This document shows positions 1-7,425 of a stretch of 32,329 nt of DNA, one piece after another (position 1 is the first letter of the stretch; every line of letters starts with the position of its first letter). Under the pieces are notes generated by a model. That model was not told the origin of the DNA and made no database searches. It was given only the letters and a program-made list of their open reading frames with translations. This DNA is from Lachnospiraceae bacterium NK4A179 (GTDB lineage: Bacteria > Bacillota > Clostridia > Lachnospirales > Lachnospiraceae): positions 1 through 32,329 of the forward strand of contig ATWC01000035.1 in assembly GCA_000421045.1 (NCBI GenBank), in the 5' to 3' direction. The position numbers and the translations under genes are program-made.

Positions 1-234
1 ATTATAAAGGGAATACCCCAGACATCCTGCCTCATAGCCACACTCAATGTCATAAGTATCATTCAAGCCAAGCTTCTGCTTTAAATTTTCAATGAACAGT
101 ATTATGTTCTTATAATCCGGCGTTACCTGGACATTTGCAAAAACACGATCCTCTGCTCCGATTACCGGCTCCATTGCACATAAAGTGTAGTTTGTACTAT
201 GGACATCCATTCCGATTTTTAGTATTCTTTTCAT
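1..234 (-). CDS. IS110-family transposase, 5' part only (cut by window edge)
   Basis: This is the first 78 codons of a DEDD-type (RuvC-like) transposase of the IS110 family, the serine-assisted recombinases that use a bridge RNA to choose donor and target DNA. The N-terminus reads MKRILKIGMDVHSTNYTLCA, the usual opening of the family. G8-M9-D10 holds the first acidic residue of the DEDD site, and E65 in the stretch IECGYEAG is in the position of the second. An AGGAGG Shine-Dalgarno lies just upstream (around 241-246 on the minus strand). The rest of the gene, including the C-terminal serine domain, lies beyond base 1, so I cannot say whether the element is intact. Family assignment rests on the N-terminal motif alone but is distinctive. 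Confidence 0.85.
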   Translation of the reverse strand, partial: MKRILKIGMDVHSTNYTLCAMEPVIGAEDRVFANVQVTPDYKNIILFIENLKQKLGLNDTYDIECGYEAGCLGYSLYN

Positions 235-330
235 AGTGACCTCCTTTGTATGTGGTAATCCCTGTTACCGTCGACTTTTCCAAATCGTAGTATACAGGTA
301 AATCCACGATGCTACAAATGCGAGGTCACT
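235..330 (-). promoter_or_regulatory. Inverted repeat that could mask the transposase ribosome binding site
   Basis: AGTGACCTC at 235-243 and GAGGTCACT at 322-330 are perfect 9-bp inverted repeats 78 bases apart. In a minus-strand transcript the arm next to the start codon contains part of the AGGAGG ribosome binding site. Pairing would close the intervening RNA into a domain and hide that site, limiting transposase translation. Pairing is seen in the sequence; the regulatory effect is inferred. Confidence 0.5.
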
Positions 331-343
331 TCATATTATCTAA

Positions 344-397
344 CCCCGTCCCCCCGGTCCATCCGAAAGTGAACCACAACCCCCGTCCCCGGGGTTC
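344..397. repeat. GC-rich palindromic REP-like patch
   Basis: Two direct copies of CCCCGTCCCC lie 37 bases apart in otherwise AT-rich DNA. The second forms a hairpin with 6-bp stem AACCCC / GGGGTT (378-396). The intervening GGTCC...GAAAGTGAACC text resembles REP-like palindromes seen in other Firmicutes. It may be part of the IS110 end or an independent short repeat. Confidence 0.4.
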
Positions 398-452
398 AAA
401 ATATAAAATTCGCAACTTAGACACTTTCAGTTGCAACTTAATACAACTTCCA

Positions 453-481
453 TTGTTTGATCATTTGTCGCGGGGTAAGAT
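453..481 (+). promoter_or_regulatory. Sigma-A-type promoter of the membrane protein gene
   Basis: TTGTTT (453-458), a 17-base spacer and TAAGAT (476-481) form a good vegetative promoter. It lies 46 bases before the start codon at 527, which has a GGAGG ribosome binding site at 513-517. Confidence 0.6.
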
Positions 482-526
482 GCGTTTGTAAGCAAAAAAC
501 AAACAAATTTCTGGAGGAAAAGACAA

Positions 527-952
527 ATGAAAAACATATGGGAAAAGTACTTAAGAGGAATTTTATTCTTATATTTTGAGATATATACAGCAGCTACGCT
601 CCTTAACAGCGCAATATATCTTGCACAGGGGGTATATGAGGATCCGTCAGGAAACTGGCATGAGATAGACAGAGCAGTGATCGTACTTGTAGCAGTCCTC
701 GCATATGTGCTTATAAGATACATCAAGGTAAATAACTTCTTCTTGAAAACTATTATCGTATATGTACCTACGATGCTTCTGGTATTCTTATATGTATTCC
801 TTCGCGGATTAACAGTTGAGCTTGCAAGTTCGGCATATAGAGATATCTTTATTAACTACACAGCCGGATTCTTGTTTGTAACCATCATCGTGTTAATAGT
901 AAATGTGATAAAGAAGAAGAAAGCGGCAAATAAAACCGTAAAAGCGTCATAA
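527..952 (+). CDS. Small membrane protein, four predicted helices
   Basis: A 141-residue protein of unknown function, mostly hydrophobic, with four likely transmembrane helices at about residues 9-33, 48-66, 73-95 and 109-127. The C-terminal tail is lysine-rich (VIKKKKAANK), which predicts a cytoplasmic C-terminus. The layout resembles the uncharacterised DUF6608-like membrane proteins of Lachnospiraceae; I give that as an impression only. The start is supported by GGAGG nine bases upstream and a promoter at 453-481. The gene is a single unit closed by the hairpin at 963-992. It lies beside the IS110 end, so it may sit in a mobile or variable region. Confidence 0.75.
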   Translation: MKNIWEKYLRGILFLYFEIYTAATLLNSAIYLAQGVYEDPSGNWHEIDRAVIVLVAVLAYVLIRYIKVNNFFLKTIIVYVPTMLLVFLYVFLRGLTVELASSAYRDIFINYTAGFLFVTIIVLIVNVIKKKKAANKTVKAS

Positions 953-962
953 CCATGACAGC

Positions 963-992
963 AAAAAAGGGACGGCGTATGCCGTCCCCTTT
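963..992. terminator. Bidirectional terminator between convergent genes
   Basis: GGGACGGC (969-976) and GCCGTCCC (981-988) form an 8-bp perfect stem with a GTAT loop. A-rich sequence on the left and CTTT on the right let it act in both directions, ending the membrane protein gene and the gene read from 1658 leftward. Confidence 0.85.
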
Positions 993-1007
993 AGTGTAAG
1001 TTTACGT

Positions 1008-1658
1008 TCAAGCCTGTGTCTGTTGTGCCTGTTCATTGGCGTACTGATCGAAAAGACTCTGAACTCTTTCGTAGGTCTTCTGGCTTATGTCGGGAAGCTC
1101 ATCGCCCCACGCATCTGTTGCCTGTTTGAAGCCCTTCTCAAAAGCCTTTCTCATTTCTTCCATCTTTTCAGGATCACCGCCTGAAAGAGCCTTTGCAAAA
1201 TCGAATATTCTTTCTGATGTCTGCTTAACACCGTAATATCCGTCTTCTGAAATGTCTTTCTGAGCCTGCGCCCTTGTTGCGTCATCAACCTGTAAGTCTG
1301 CAAAGAAATCCTTCAAATTGGTTCCCGTTGCGATAGAGAACTGTTTTCCCTGTCCGCTGATGAGCTGATTTACGATATTCTCAAGCTGTTTCGTATGAAG
1401 TTCCGATTCAGCTTTGATACGTGCGATCAGTTCGGGATCCTGCTTATAGGTTTTCTTTGACTGTTCTGCCTGTTTTGAGGCAGCGGTATCGGTATCCCTT
1501 TCATAAACAACGCCGGTTGACGCGCCTGTTTCGGTTCCCTTTACCTGTGAAGTTCCTGTCTTTGGTGCTGTGCTGGCTCTGACAGCGTCATCGTTTGTTT
1601 TATAGACGAAGCTGTCCTGTACCGATGCCACATTACCCGTAATTCCATTTACGCCCAT
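1008..1658 (-). CDS. Conserved Lachnospiraceae hypothetical protein (216 aa)
   Basis: A soluble, Gln/Lys/Glu-rich protein without signal peptide or membrane segment. The first 70 residues are low-complexity (Ser, Thr, Ala). The rest is predicted helical and ends in the segment GDPEKMEEMRKAFEKGFKQA followed by WGDELPDIS, which I recognise as recurring in uncharacterised Lachnospiraceae proteins. No function is known to me. Two ATGs are three codons apart. The inner one (1658, protein MGVNGITG...) is chosen because the AGGA of AGAAAGGA lies about nine bases before it and touches the outer one at 1667. A promoter lies at 1710-1739. The gene is monocistronic and convergent with the membrane protein gene. 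Confidence 0.75.
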   Translation of the reverse strand: MGVNGITGNVASVQDSFVYKTNDDAVRASTAPKTGTSQVKGTETGASTGVVYERDTDTAASKQAEQSKKTYKQDPELIARIKAESELHTKQLENIVNQLISGQGKQFSIATGTNLKDFFADLQVDDATRAQAQKDISEDGYYGVKQTSERIFDFAKALSGGDPEKMEEMRKAFEKGFKQATDAWGDELPDISQKTYERVQSLFDQYANEQAQQTQA

Positions 1659-1709
1659 GTTCACCATTCCTTTCTGAAAATTAATGCAGCGGCCTATAGA
1701 TACAGATTA

Positions 1710-1739
1710 AGTATATCATTAAACTGGGTAAATTGTAAA
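1710..1739 (-). promoter_or_regulatory. Promoter of the hypothetical gene ending at 1008
   Basis: On the minus strand TTTACA (1734-1739), an 18-base spacer and TATACT (1710-1715), preceded by TG one base upstream (extended -10). It sits about 50 bases before the start codon at 1658. The rest of the 1659-1971 gap holds only this, the recU promoter and a short leader frame. Confidence 0.6.
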
Positions 1740-1851
1740 GACTTTTTGATGATTTTGTTTAAACAGTTGTTACTCTCACGGCATTTCATGTTGTAAGTGT
1801 AAGGAGGGACGTAACCGTGCGGTAAATACGCGATCAGACTGGCAGTTTTAC

Positions 1852-1880
1852 TTGCGGATAAAGGCTTGTAAAGGTACAAT
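1852..1880 (+). promoter_or_regulatory. Promoter of the recU-aspS operon
   Basis: TTGCGG (1852-1857), a 17-base spacer and TACAAT (1875-1880). Transcription would start near 1887 and give a leader of about 85 bases before recU. Confidence 0.5.
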
Positions 1881-1915
1881 ATACGGGGTAAAAACAGCAG
1901 GGACGGGTGTTTTAT

Positions 1916-1972
1916 ATGAACAAAGAGACAGCTTTCATTAAGGACAGGATAAGGATCTGTCCGGATATATAA
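1916..1972 (+). CDS. Possible 18-codon leader peptide overlapping recU
   Basis: A short frame starting ATG at 1916 encodes MNKETAFIKDRIRICPDI and stops at TAA (1970-1972), whose last A is the first base of the recU ATG. Its second half contains a hairpin, GGACAG (1942-1947) with CTGTCC (1957-1962). recU itself has no clear ribosome binding site, so translation could be coupled to this frame. The upstream AGGGACGGG is a weak ribosome site. No homologue is known to me, so this is tentative. Confidence 0.3.
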   Translation: MNKETAFIKDRIRICPDI

Positions 1973-2511
1973 TGGCCGGCTGGAAAGGCAGGGGCCTGCG
2001 CGGTTCGGTCCTTGAGGAGATGATCAACCGCAGCAATGAGAAGTACCGGGATGAAGGCCTTGCGCTCGTGCAGAAGATTCCCACACCTATCACGCCTCTT
2101 ACCATAGATAAAAAGAGTTCACAGATAACGCTTGCTTATTTTGATCAGAAATCTACTGTGGATTATATCGGCGCCGTGCAGGGTATACCGATATGTTTTG
2201 ATGCAAAGGAATCTGCGTCGGATACTTTCTCTCTTCAGAATATACATGAGCATCAGGTGAGGTTCATGCAGGATTTTGAAAAGCAGAAGGGAGTCGCCTT
2301 TTTTCTTGTATATTACAGCAAAAAAGATATATTCTATTATCTGAGGCTGTGTGATCTGCTTCCTTTCTGGGAAAGGGCTGCAGGCGGAGGAAGAAAGAGC
2401 TTCAGATATGATGAACTTGATCCGTCATGGGTGATATCGCGTAGAAAAGAAGTGCTTGTGCCATATCTTGATATGGTAAATCTGGATCTTATGTCCAGAG
2501 ACGATGAATAA
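1972..2511 (+). CDS. recU: Holliday junction resolvase RecU
   Basis: RecU cleaves four-way DNA junctions in recombinational repair and chromosome segregation in Firmicutes. The 179-residue product opens GWKGRGLRGSVLEEMINRSN, the usual start of clostridial RecU. It carries the nuclease core around residues 45-85 (QKSTVDYIGAVQGIPICFDAKES), where D54 and the D-x-K motif (DAKES) supply metal and catalytic residues. These are followed by LQNIHEHQ near 86-93 and the FWERAAGGGRKSFRY segment near 135. Length fits the family. The start at 1972 is fixed by that N-terminus although no strong Shine-Dalgarno precedes it. It is the first gene of a rightward cluster and is followed after 13 bases by the next start. 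Confidence 0.93.
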   Translation: MAGWKGRGLRGSVLEEMINRSNEKYRDEGLALVQKIPTPITPLTIDKKSSQITLAYFDQKSTVDYIGAVQGIPICFDAKESASDTFSLQNIHEHQVRFMQDFEKQKGVAFFLVYYSKKDIFYYLRLCDLLPFWERAAGGGRKSFRYDELDPSWVISRRKEVLVPYLDMVNLDLMSRDDE

Positions 2512-2524
2512 GGGGGCTGTGTTT

Positions 2525-2986
2525 ATGGCAAAAGATAAAACTCTGGGTGGCAGAAAAGGCTTGTCACAGAGACAGATCGAACGCAGGACCATGTCAAAAG
2601 AAGATCTGCTCAAATGGACAGAACAGTCTGAAATATCAAAGATAAAGTACAAACATTATTGGGAGACTGAAGAGCATATGGTGCTCACTCATTCGGGTGA
2701 TGAGTATCTGATATTTGTGGGAAAGACAACCGAGCTCACTGCAAAGATATGGAATATAATGGATACTCTGGTGCCGCATACTATTTATATACTGCGGAAT
2801 GAGCCGGAATGCAGATATGATCTGAGCGAGAAGGAAGGCCTTCTTATGCACTTTGTATTCAGGGATCGCTGCCGTATAATGAACAGCGAAAAGCTCCTGC
2901 TTGAACTGGAAGGCGCTGAGCTTACAGTCTACAGGAAGATGGATGATATCATAGTAAAGATAGACGAAAGACCGTCCGTCATATAA
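2525..2986 (+). CDS. Hypothetical protein between recU and aspS
   Basis: A 153-residue soluble protein I do not recognise. The first 35 residues are basic and helical (KDKTLGGRKGLSQRQIERRT). The rest alternates strands and helices, with EYLIFVGKTTELTAKIWNIM near 60-80 and LTVYRKMDDIIVKIDE at the end. No cysteines suggest metal binding and there is no signal peptide. An in-frame ATG at 2504 overlaps recU, but the ATG at 2525 has a better ribosome site (AAGGGGG at 2510-2516, eight bases away), so that start is preferred. It is probably co-transcribed with recU and aspS. Confidence 0.7.
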   Translation: MAKDKTLGGRKGLSQRQIERRTMSKEDLLKWTEQSEISKIKYKHYWETEEHMVLTHSGDEYLIFVGKTTELTAKIWNIMDTLVPHTIYILRNEPECRYDLSEKEGLLMHFVFRDRCRIMNSEKLLLELEGAELTVYRKMDDIIVKIDERPSVI

Positions 2987-3006
2987 ATATATCGTGGAGG
3001 ATAACT

Positions 3007-4782
3007 ATGGAAGAAAGAATGGTACAGTCAAGAACACACAACTGTGATCAGTTACGACTTTCCGATGCAGGAAAGACAGTCGTACTCGCAGGATGGTATG
3101 AGAACTTAAGGCAGGTGAGCAAGAACCTTGCGTTTCTTCAGCTCCGTGATTTTTACGGTGTAACACAGATCGTGTTTGAAGATGAGGCAATGCTTGAAAA
3201 GCTTTCGGGCGTAAATAAGGAATCAACTCTTCAGATAACAGGAACCGTAAGAGAGCGTTCAAACAAGACGGACAAGCTCCCTACAGGTGAGATCGAAGTG
3301 GTTCCCACCGACGTTAAACTTTTAGGCAGATGCATTTACAATGAACTGCCGTTTGAAATAAGACAGTCAAAGAATGCGGGCGAGGATTTCCGTCTCAAGT
3401 ACAGATATCTTGATCTGCGCAACCCCGAAGTTAAGGAAAAGATCCTTATAAGAAGCCGCGTGGTTACTGAGCTCAGACAGAGAATGAATGATGAGAACTT
3501 TGTTGAGATCACCACACCGATACTTACATGTTCATCTCCGGAAGGCGCAAGAGATTACCTTGTTCCTTCAAGAAAATTCCCCGGACATTTCTATGCACTG
3601 CCCCAGGCACCGCAGCAGTTCAAGCAGATACTTATGGCCAGCGGCTTTGACCGTTACTTCCAGATAGCTCCCTGCTTCCGTGATGAGGATGCAAGAGCAG
3701 ACAGAAGCCCCGGAGAATTCTATCAGCTTGATATGGAGATGGCTTTTGCAGGACAGGAAGACGTATTCGAAGTAATTGAAAAAGTACTTCCTCCCGTGTT
3801 TGAAAAATATGGAACTTATGCAACGGCTTCAAAGCCTCCTTTCAAGCGCATCCCTTATCTTGAGAGTCTTGAAAAGTACGGAACAGACAAGCCTGATCTC
3901 CGTATAGATCTTCAGGTTACGGATGTAACAGAAGTGTTTGGAAAGACTGAGTTTGAGCCGTTTAAAGATGCTGTTGTGAAGGCTGTAAAGACAGACGGCT
4001 TCACCGCAACAAGAAAAGAAATAGACAAGATGATGGCTGATGTTGAAATGGAAAGCGGCAACAAAGGCTATTGGTTCAGGGTTGATGAGAACGGCGCGTA
4101 TGTAGGCGGCATCTCAAAATTCCTTAATGATCATAAGGCAGAAGTTGATGCAGCACTTTCTCTTAAGCCCGGCGATTTTGTCGGCGTATGCGCAGGAAAG
4201 AAAACCGCTGCCATCAAGACATCAGGAGTTATCCGCAGAATGCTCGGTCAGGCATCGGAGGGACACTTCGATAAAGAAAGATACGAGTTCTGCTGGATCG
4301 TTGATTTCCCGATGTATGAGATAGGTGAAGAGTCAGGAGAGCTTGAGTTCTGTCACAATCCGTTTTCAATGCCTCAGGGAGGCGCAGAAGCTCTTGATGC
4401 TGCAGATCCTCTCACAGTACTTGCTTATCAGTACGATCTGGTATGTAACGGTGTTGAACTTTCATCAGGTGCAGTACGTAACCACGATCCCGAGATCATG
4501 GTAAAGGCATTCAAGCTTGTAGGTCTTGGAGAAGAAGATGTGAAGGCCAAGTTCCCTGCCATGTACAATGCGTTCTGCTACGGAGCACCGCCTCACGCAG
4601 GTATCGCACCCGGAGTTGACCGTATGGTAATGCTTCTTACCGGCGAGGAATCGATCCGCGAGATCATTCCGTTTCCTATGAACAAGCAGGCACAGGATAT
4701 CATGATGGGTGCTCCTGCAACGGTAGAGCAGAAGCAGCTTGATGAGATCCATATAGCGATCAAGGAAGAAAAATCTGAATAA
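3007..4782 (+). CDS. aspS: Aspartyl-tRNA synthetase, bacterial type
   Basis: Charges tRNA-Asp with aspartate in the cytoplasm. The 591 residues match the bacterial enzyme: an OB-fold anticodon domain (about 8-110), class II motif 2 near 219-245 (CFRDEDARADRSPGEFYQLD), a GAD insertion domain (about 300-430), and motif 3 near 525-545 (GIAPGVDRMVMLL). The stretch GVELSSGAVRNHDPE resembles AspRS forms of alphaproteobacteria and other organisms that also charge tRNA-Asn, so a non-discriminating role with GatCAB is possible but unproven. A GGAGG site precedes the ATG. The gene starts 20 bases after its upstream neighbour and lies 29 bases before the sirtuin gene. Confidence 0.96.
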   Translation: MEERMVQSRTHNCDQLRLSDAGKTVVLAGWYENLRQVSKNLAFLQLRDFYGVTQIVFEDEAMLEKLSGVNKESTLQITGTVRERSNKTDKLPTGEIEVVPTDVKLLGRCIYNELPFEIRQSKNAGEDFRLKYRYLDLRNPEVKEKILIRSRVVTELRQRMNDENFVEITTPILTCSSPEGARDYLVPSRKFPGHFYALPQAPQQFKQILMASGFDRYFQIAPCFRDEDARADRSPGEFYQLDMEMAFAGQEDVFEVIEKVLPPVFEKYGTYATASKPPFKRIPYLESLEKYGTDKPDLRIDLQVTDVTEVFGKTEFEPFKDAVVKAVKTDGFTATRKEIDKMMADVEMESGNKGYWFRVDENGAYVGGISKFLNDHKAEVDAALSLKPGDFVGVCAGKKTAAIKTSGVIRRMLGQASEGHFDKERYEFCWIVDFPMYEIGEESGELEFCHNPFSMPQGGAEALDAADPLTVLAYQYDLVCNGVELSSGAVRNHDPEIMVKAFKLVGLGEEDVKAKFPAMYNAFCYGAPPHAGIAPGVDRMVMLLTGEESIREIIPFPMNKQAQDIMMGAPATVEQKQLDEIHIAIKEEKSE

Positions 4783-4811
4783 ACAAAAAAGATTTTAAGG
4801 AGGATGGGGTT

Positions 4812-5555
4812 ATGGCTGATATTGAGAAACTGCAGGAACTGATCGATTCGTCAAACAAGATCGTATTTTTCGGCGGCGCAGGCGTTTCCACCGAAAGCGG
4901 TATACCCGATTTCAGAAGTGTGGACGGCCTGTATCATCAGAAGTTTAAATATCCGCCTGAGACTATGCTCTCGCATTCTTTCTATGTGTCGCACAAAGAT
5001 GAATTCTATGAATTCTACAGAGAAAAGCTTTTGCTGAAGGTTGTGGGAACTCCAAAAGAGCCTAAGGCAGAGCCGAATGCGGCACATAAATTCCTTGCCG
5101 AACTTGAAAAGGCAGGAAAACTTTCTGCTGTTGTTACGCAGAATATAGACGGGCTCCATCAGGCAGCAGGGAGCAAAAACGTATACGAACTGCACGGATC
5201 CGTGCTCAGAAACTATTGCCAGAAGTGCGGGAAACTCTACAGTGCTGAAGATATCTTCAACAGTAACGGAGTTCCGAAATGCAGCTGCGGCGGTGATATA
5301 AAGCCTGATGTGGTTCTTTATGAAGAAGGACTTGATAACGATATCATGTCGGGTGCCGTGCGTGCGATCAGCGAAGCGGATATGCTCATCATCGGCGGCA
5401 CATCACTTGTTGTATATCCTGCAGCAGGTCTTATCGATTATTACAGAGGAAACAAACTGGTACTTATAAACCGTGATGCCACAGCGCGTGACGGCGCTGC
5501 CGACTATGTATTCCACGGAAAGATAGGAGAGATATTTGGAAGTCTCCATGTCTGA
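4812..5555 (+). CDS. cobB: NAD-dependent protein deacylase (sirtuin)
   Basis: SIR2-family enzyme that uses NAD+ to remove acyl groups from lysines, giving nicotinamide and O-acyl-ADP-ribose. The 247 residues show all signature parts: GAGVSTESGIPDFRS at 22-36 for NAD binding, TQNIDGLH at 109-116, catalytic His128 in ELHGS, four zinc ligands Cys136, Cys139, Cys157 and Cys159, and GGTSLVVYPA at 195-204. There is no signal peptide, so it is cytoplasmic. AAGGAGG precedes the start. It follows aspS closely and its last eight bases overlap the DUF951 gene, so it is in the same operon. Its acylated targets cannot be read from the sequence. Confidence 0.94.
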   Translation: MADIEKLQELIDSSNKIVFFGGAGVSTESGIPDFRSVDGLYHQKFKYPPETMLSHSFYVSHKDEFYEFYREKLLLKVVGTPKEPKAEPNAAHKFLAELEKAGKLSAVVTQNIDGLHQAAGSKNVYELHGSVLRNYCQKCGKLYSAEDIFNSNGVPKCSCGGDIKPDVVLYEEGLDNDIMSGAVRAISEADMLIIGGTSLVVYPAAGLIDYYRGNKLVLINRDATARDGAADYVFHGKIGEIFGSLHV

Positions 5556-5730
5556 AATAAAAGAAGGAAGCATCATAAAACTCAAGAAGTCGCATCCCTG
5601 CGGCTCGCAGGAGTGGAAGGTGTTGCATGCAGGTTCCATGCTGCATATAAAGTGCCTGGGCTGCGGTCATCTTACCGAGGTGCAGGCAAGAAAAATAGAA
5701 AGAAATATCATCGGAGTGAGACAGGAATGA
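5548..5730 (+). CDS. DUF951 family protein
   Basis: A 60-residue protein of the small DUF951 family, with the signature HPCGSQEWKVLHAGS (16-30) and LGCGH (37-41). Cys18, Cys36 and Cys39 are conserved and could bind metal or nucleic acid; the function is not established. The ATG at 5548 matches the family N-terminus. An in-frame TTG at 5536 has the better spaced ribosome site (AGGAGAG at 5525-5531) and would add MEVS. The gene overlaps the end of cobB, and its TGA overlaps the ATG of the next gene (ATGA at 5727-5730), so translation is probably coupled. Confidence 0.88.
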   Translation: MSEIKEGSIIKLKKSHPCGSQEWKVLHAGSMLHIKCLGCGHLTEVQARKIERNIIGVRQE

Positions 5731-6593
5731 AAGGCATCCTTGCTGTAAATGAATTTGTGCGATCCGAAAAATTTGCCGGACTGTTCGGGATGCTTACAGA
5801 TGCTGCAAAAAGATGCGGCGTAGAACTGACAAAGAAAACAGGTGCTCAGATATGGGCTGATCTGGGACGCACATCCTATAAAAGACCTGATGTCGATTTC
5901 TGTCTCTTTTGGGATAAAGATGTAAGACTGGCTGAAGCCCTTGAGATATCAGGGCTCAGAGTATTCAATTCATCACGTGCGATTGCTGACTGTGATGACA
6001 AATCACTGACATATCTTAAGCTTCAGGCTGTGGGGATACGGCAGCCTGAAAGTTTTATATCACCTAAAAAATTTCATGCGGACGGACTGGTGTCGGAGGA
6101 ATTTCTTGATGCGGCTGCAGAGAGTCTTGGCTACCCGCTTGTCTTCAAGGAATGCTTCGGATCCTTCGGCGCGGAAGTGAGTCTTGTGAAAGACCGTGAA
6201 GCGCTTATAAAAAAAGCGATCGAAACAGGCGACCGTCCTTACATGCTTCAGCGTTATATCGCCGAATCAGAAGGTTGCGATGTGCGTATACAGATAGTCG
6301 GAGGCAGGGTGGTCACTTCCATGAAACGTCTGAATGATAATGATTTCAGAGCCAATATCACAAACGGCGGACGTATGGAAAATTTCGAACCTGATGACGA
6401 GATGAAGGCACTTGCCATAAAGGCGGCCGAAGTTTTGAAACTTGATTTTGCGGGAGTGGATGTGCTTTTTGGAAACGACGGACCGTATATCTGCGAAGTG
6501 AATTCAAATGCTCATTTCAAAAATCTTTATGACTGCACAGGCGTAAATACCGCCGATCACATACTGCAGCATATAAAGGATTCCCTTGGATAA
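5727..6593 (+). CDS. RimK-like ATP-grasp ligase, first of a pair
   Basis: ATP-grasp enzymes join a carboxylate to an amine or thiol through an acyl-phosphate. This 288-residue protein has the RimK-like layout: an N-terminal pre-ATP-grasp domain (1-90), the ATP-binding loop VFKECFGSFGAEV (139-151), LQRYIAESEGCDVRIQIVGG (174-193), DFRANITNGG (206-215), and the magnesium-binding ending CEVNSNAHF (256-264), with E257 and N259 in the expected places. The catalytic set looks complete. Substrates cannot be inferred: relatives add glutamate to proteins or cofactors, or build short peptides. The ATG overlaps the DUF951 stop and is preceded by ACAGGA. An upstream extension in the same frame is ignored because it would overlap most of the DUF951 gene. 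Confidence 0.87.
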   Translation: MKGILAVNEFVRSEKFAGLFGMLTDAAKRCGVELTKKTGAQIWADLGRTSYKRPDVDFCLFWDKDVRLAEALEISGLRVFNSSRAIADCDDKSLTYLKLQAVGIRQPESFISPKKFHADGLVSEEFLDAAAESLGYPLVFKECFGSFGAEVSLVKDREALIKKAIETGDRPYMLQRYIAESEGCDVRIQIVGGRVVTSMKRLNDNDFRANITNGGRMENFEPDDEMKALAIKAAEVLKLDFAGVDVLFGNDGPYICEVNSNAHFKNLYDCTGVNTADHILQHIKDSLG

Positions 6594-7422
6594 CTGGTGG
6601 CTTATATACAATGAAGCGGATGTGGAACGCAACCGCGCATACATAGATATGTATTTCGCATCCTGCGGGAAGCGCGGGATAGATCTGCGCCTGATCACTG
6701 TTAATTCAGTACCGTCGGATCCCGAAAAATTATGTTCCGGACAGCCACTTCCGTCCAAAGCGATAAATCGTTCACGCGACTGGCAGCTGTCTGCATATCT
6801 TGAAGAAAAAGGCGTCAGAGTCTATAATGACAGTCATACAGCGGAACTTGGAAACGATAAGTTAAAAGCTGTTCGTTTTGCTGAAAAACTCGGTATCCCG
6901 GTGCCTGTGACCGTCGAAAATGAAGGTGATATAGACACATGGCCGAAGGTGATGAAAAGCCGTGGGGGACACGGCGGCACTGAAGTATTCCTGCTTCATG
7001 ACAGACATGAGTATGAGGTGCTCAAAGATACAAAGACGGCAGACGGCAGCAGCTTCATATTTCAAAAGCCTGTATCCGATATGGGTAAAGACCTTAGGAT
7101 ATATATAACCGGCGGTGAGATAACCGCTGCGATGATGAGGCAGTCTTATAACGATTTCCGCAGCAATTACTGTCTTGGTGGGACTGCATCCGTTCATGAA
7201 CTTACGGATGAAGAAAGACAGATCGCTGAAAAGATCTGCAGCGAACTGCATCCGGCACATATAGGGATCGATCTTATATATGATGGCGGCAAGCCGGTGT
7301 TCAATGAGATAGAGGATGCCGTTGGTTCAAGGATGCTTTATCGCTACACGGATATTGATGTAGTGGAGCTGTATGTGGCACATGTTTTGGGGGGAGCAAG
7401 GCGTGATGCCGGAAAGGACTGA
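6586..7422 (+). CDS. RimK-like ATP-grasp ligase, second of a pair
   Basis: A second ATP-grasp protein (278 aa), similar in plan to its neighbour but well diverged. It has the ATP loop KSRGGHGGTEV (124-134), DLRIYITGGEITAAM (169-183), DFRSNYCLGG (190-199) and the metal site VFNEIEDAVGSRM (238-250). Here the usual E-x-N reads E-I-E, which may alter metal binding or substrate. The start is TTG at 6586, supported by AAAGGA five bases upstream and by the conserved opening NWWLIYNEAD; no ATG lies nearby. The gene overlaps its upstream neighbour by eight bases. Two adjacent paralogues suggest sequential or heteromeric ligation of one product, which is inference. Confidence 0.85.
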   Translation: MDNWWLIYNEADVERNRAYIDMYFASCGKRGIDLRLITVNSVPSDPEKLCSGQPLPSKAINRSRDWQLSAYLEEKGVRVYNDSHTAELGNDKLKAVRFAEKLGIPVPVTVENEGDIDTWPKVMKSRGGHGGTEVFLLHDRHEYEVLKDTKTADGSSFIFQKPVSDMGKDLRIYITGGEITAAMMRQSYNDFRSNYCLGGTASVHELTDEERQIAEKICSELHPAHIGIDLIYDGGKPVFNEIEDAVGSRMLYRYTDIDVVELYVAHVLGGARRDAGKD

Positions 7423-7425
7423 CAT

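Larger units (their letters stand above)
235..452 (-). mobile_element. Noncoding left end of the IS110 element; candidate bridge-RNA region
   Basis: About 220 bases without a gene separate the transposase start from the promoter of the next, divergent gene. In the IS110 group the region upstream of the transposase encodes the bridge RNA, so this is where it should be. The sequence shows GC-rich inverted repeats, two direct copies of CCCCGTCCCC (344-353 and 381-390), and a 9-bp pairing that covers the transposase ribosome binding site. The outer IS boundary is not visible: IS110 elements lack long terminal inverted repeats, and only one end is here. The bridge-RNA assignment is inferred from position. 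Confidence 0.45.

Noticed and set aside
427-726. A 99-codon minus-strand frame over the membrane protein gene
   Set aside because: The plus-strand gene has a promoter, a strong ribosome site and a terminator; the minus-strand frame has none.
1694-1879. A 61-codon open frame on the minus strand in the gap before recU
   Set aside because: It overlaps the promoter of the gene read leftward from 1658, lacks a ribosome site and has no protein-like pattern.
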